Shown here: one piece after another, positions 5,616-5,867 of the stretch
Numbering within the stretch: the stretch's first letter is position 1
Layout: every line of letters begins with the position of its first letter
Source of the DNA: Actinoplanes liguriensis
GTDB taxonomy: Bacteria > Actinomycetota > Actinomycetes > Mycobacteriales > Micromonosporaceae
Length of the DNA stretch: 5,867 nt
NCBI GenBank assembly: GCA_000715855.1
Contig: KL571400.1
Coordinates: forward strand, 9,899 to 15,765
Direction of reading: 5' to 3'
The notes under the pieces: model-generated
Databases searched by the model: none
What the model was told of the DNA's origin: nothing
The model's input: the letters and a program-made list of their open reading frames with translations, nothing else
Made by a program: the position numbers and the translations under genes

Positions 5616-5627
5616 GTAAACGGTTAC
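5616..5627. promoter_or_regulatory. Operator 2, GTAAACGGTTAC (LacI-type)
   Basis: This is the second exact copy of the 12-mer, in the same orientation as operator 1. It sits directly downstream of the predicted start site of the rightward promoter. A further half-site, CGTTACC (5631-5637), follows nine bases after GGTTACC (5622-5628). Confidence 0.7.
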
Positions 5628-5637
5628 CTTCGTTACC

Positions 5638-5643
5638 GAGAGG
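5638..5643 (+). promoter_or_regulatory. Ribosome binding site of the hydroxyacid dehydrogenase gene
   Basis: GAGAGG lies 8 bases before the GTG at 5652 and supports that start over the internal ATG at 5724, which has no comparable site. Confidence 0.65.
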
Positions 5644-5651
5644 CGGTCGGC

Positions 5652-5867
5652 GTGTCCGCTCAGACTCACGACCCGATCCGATCCACCCCGGCACCGCCCG
5701 CAGCGCCGCGGGCCGTGCTCGCGATGGCGGCGGACGTCGCGGAGCTGGTCTTCCCGCCGGCGACGCGGGACCGGCTGGCACGTCTGGTCCGGGTGCACGA
5801 CACGGTCGTCGATGATCTTGCGCAGCCGGCGTTCCGGGAAGCCGAGCTGCTGATCACCGGCTGGGGG
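5652..5867 (+). CDS. Probable D-2-hydroxyacid dehydrogenase (3' partial)
   Basis: This is the first 72 codons of a gene that runs off the right edge with no stop. The protein begins MSAQTHDPIRSTPAPPAAPR, a Pro/Ala-rich leader, then AVLAMAADVAELVFPPATRD and ends FREAEELL-like as FREAELLITGWG. The pattern of a short strand, a helix ending in VFPP, and AELLITGWG recalls, from memory, the N-terminal substrate-binding domain of the D-isomer 2-hydroxyacid dehydrogenases (glyoxylate reductase or phosphoglycerate dehydrogenase-like) found in actinomycete sugar loci. The NAD-binding GxGxxG motif and the catalytic Arg, Glu and His would lie beyond the window, so activity cannot be checked. The GTG start is supported by GAGAGG 8 bases upstream; the ATG at 5724 is the alternative and would remove the leader. 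It is divergent from the importer operon and shares its control region, so co-regulation with sugar uptake is likely. Confidence 0.65.
   Translation, partial: MSAQTHDPIRSTPAPPAAPRAVLAMAADVAELVFPPATRDRLARLVRVHDTVVDDLAQPAFREAELLITGWG

Noticed and set aside
1..5867. CRISPR arrays, tRNA or rRNA genes, transposases, prophage genes
   Set aside because: No regularly spaced repeats, no tRNA or rRNA-like segment and no mobile-element proteins were seen. The Tn5 end at the left edge is library adapter, not a transposon insertion.

Overview
The window looks like one edge of a contig from a high-GC actinomycete. The codons are strongly G/C-ending, GTG and TTG starts occur, TTA codons are very rare, and the gene families (HisKA_3 kinase with NarL-type regulator, NgcE-type sugar-binding protein with no dedicated ATPase) are typical of Streptomyces or Micromonosporales-like bacteria; the genus cannot be fixed from this sequence. 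Bases 1-18 are not genomic: they match the Tn5/Nextera mosaic-end adapter, so the true sequence begins at about base 19.

Layout, left to right. (1) The 3' part of a sensor histidine kinase (20-775, +) overlaps by 4 bp a complete LuxR/NarL-family response regulator (772-1428, +), forming a two-component pair. (2) A 160 bp gap with a possible weak hairpin and a palindrome precedes a ThuA-like protein (1589-2236, +), which starts at a TTG with a strong ribosome binding site. (3) A 127 bp convergent gap carries a 13 bp perfect GC hairpin, probably a shared terminator. (4) On the minus strand, a sugar ABC importer operon reads leftward from 5485: NgcE-like substrate-binding protein (5485-4142), MalF-type permease (4130-3252) and MalG-type permease (3239-2364), with gaps of 11-12 bp and no ATPase gene. 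(5) A 166 bp divergent control region (5486-5651) holds two back-to-back promoters and two identical copies of the near-palindrome GTAAACGGTTAC, one per promoter. (6) At the right edge, the first 72 codons of a probable D-2-hydroxyacid dehydrogenase (from 5652, +) run off the window.

The importer, the ThuA-like protein and the dehydrogenase plausibly form one carbohydrate uptake and sugar-modification locus under a LacI-type repressor encoded outside the window. The transporter resembles NgcEFG (N-acetylglucosamine/chitobiose uptake in Streptomyces), but the operator is unlike the DasR site and the neighbours point to keto-sugar or sugar-acid chemistry, so the substrate is open. The two-component pair is probably an unrelated neighbour. 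The most interesting points are the twin-operator divergent promoter, the binding protein's missing lipobox cysteine (with an adapter-like stretch and a TTA codon at that same spot), and TTA codons in both the response regulator and the binding protein.
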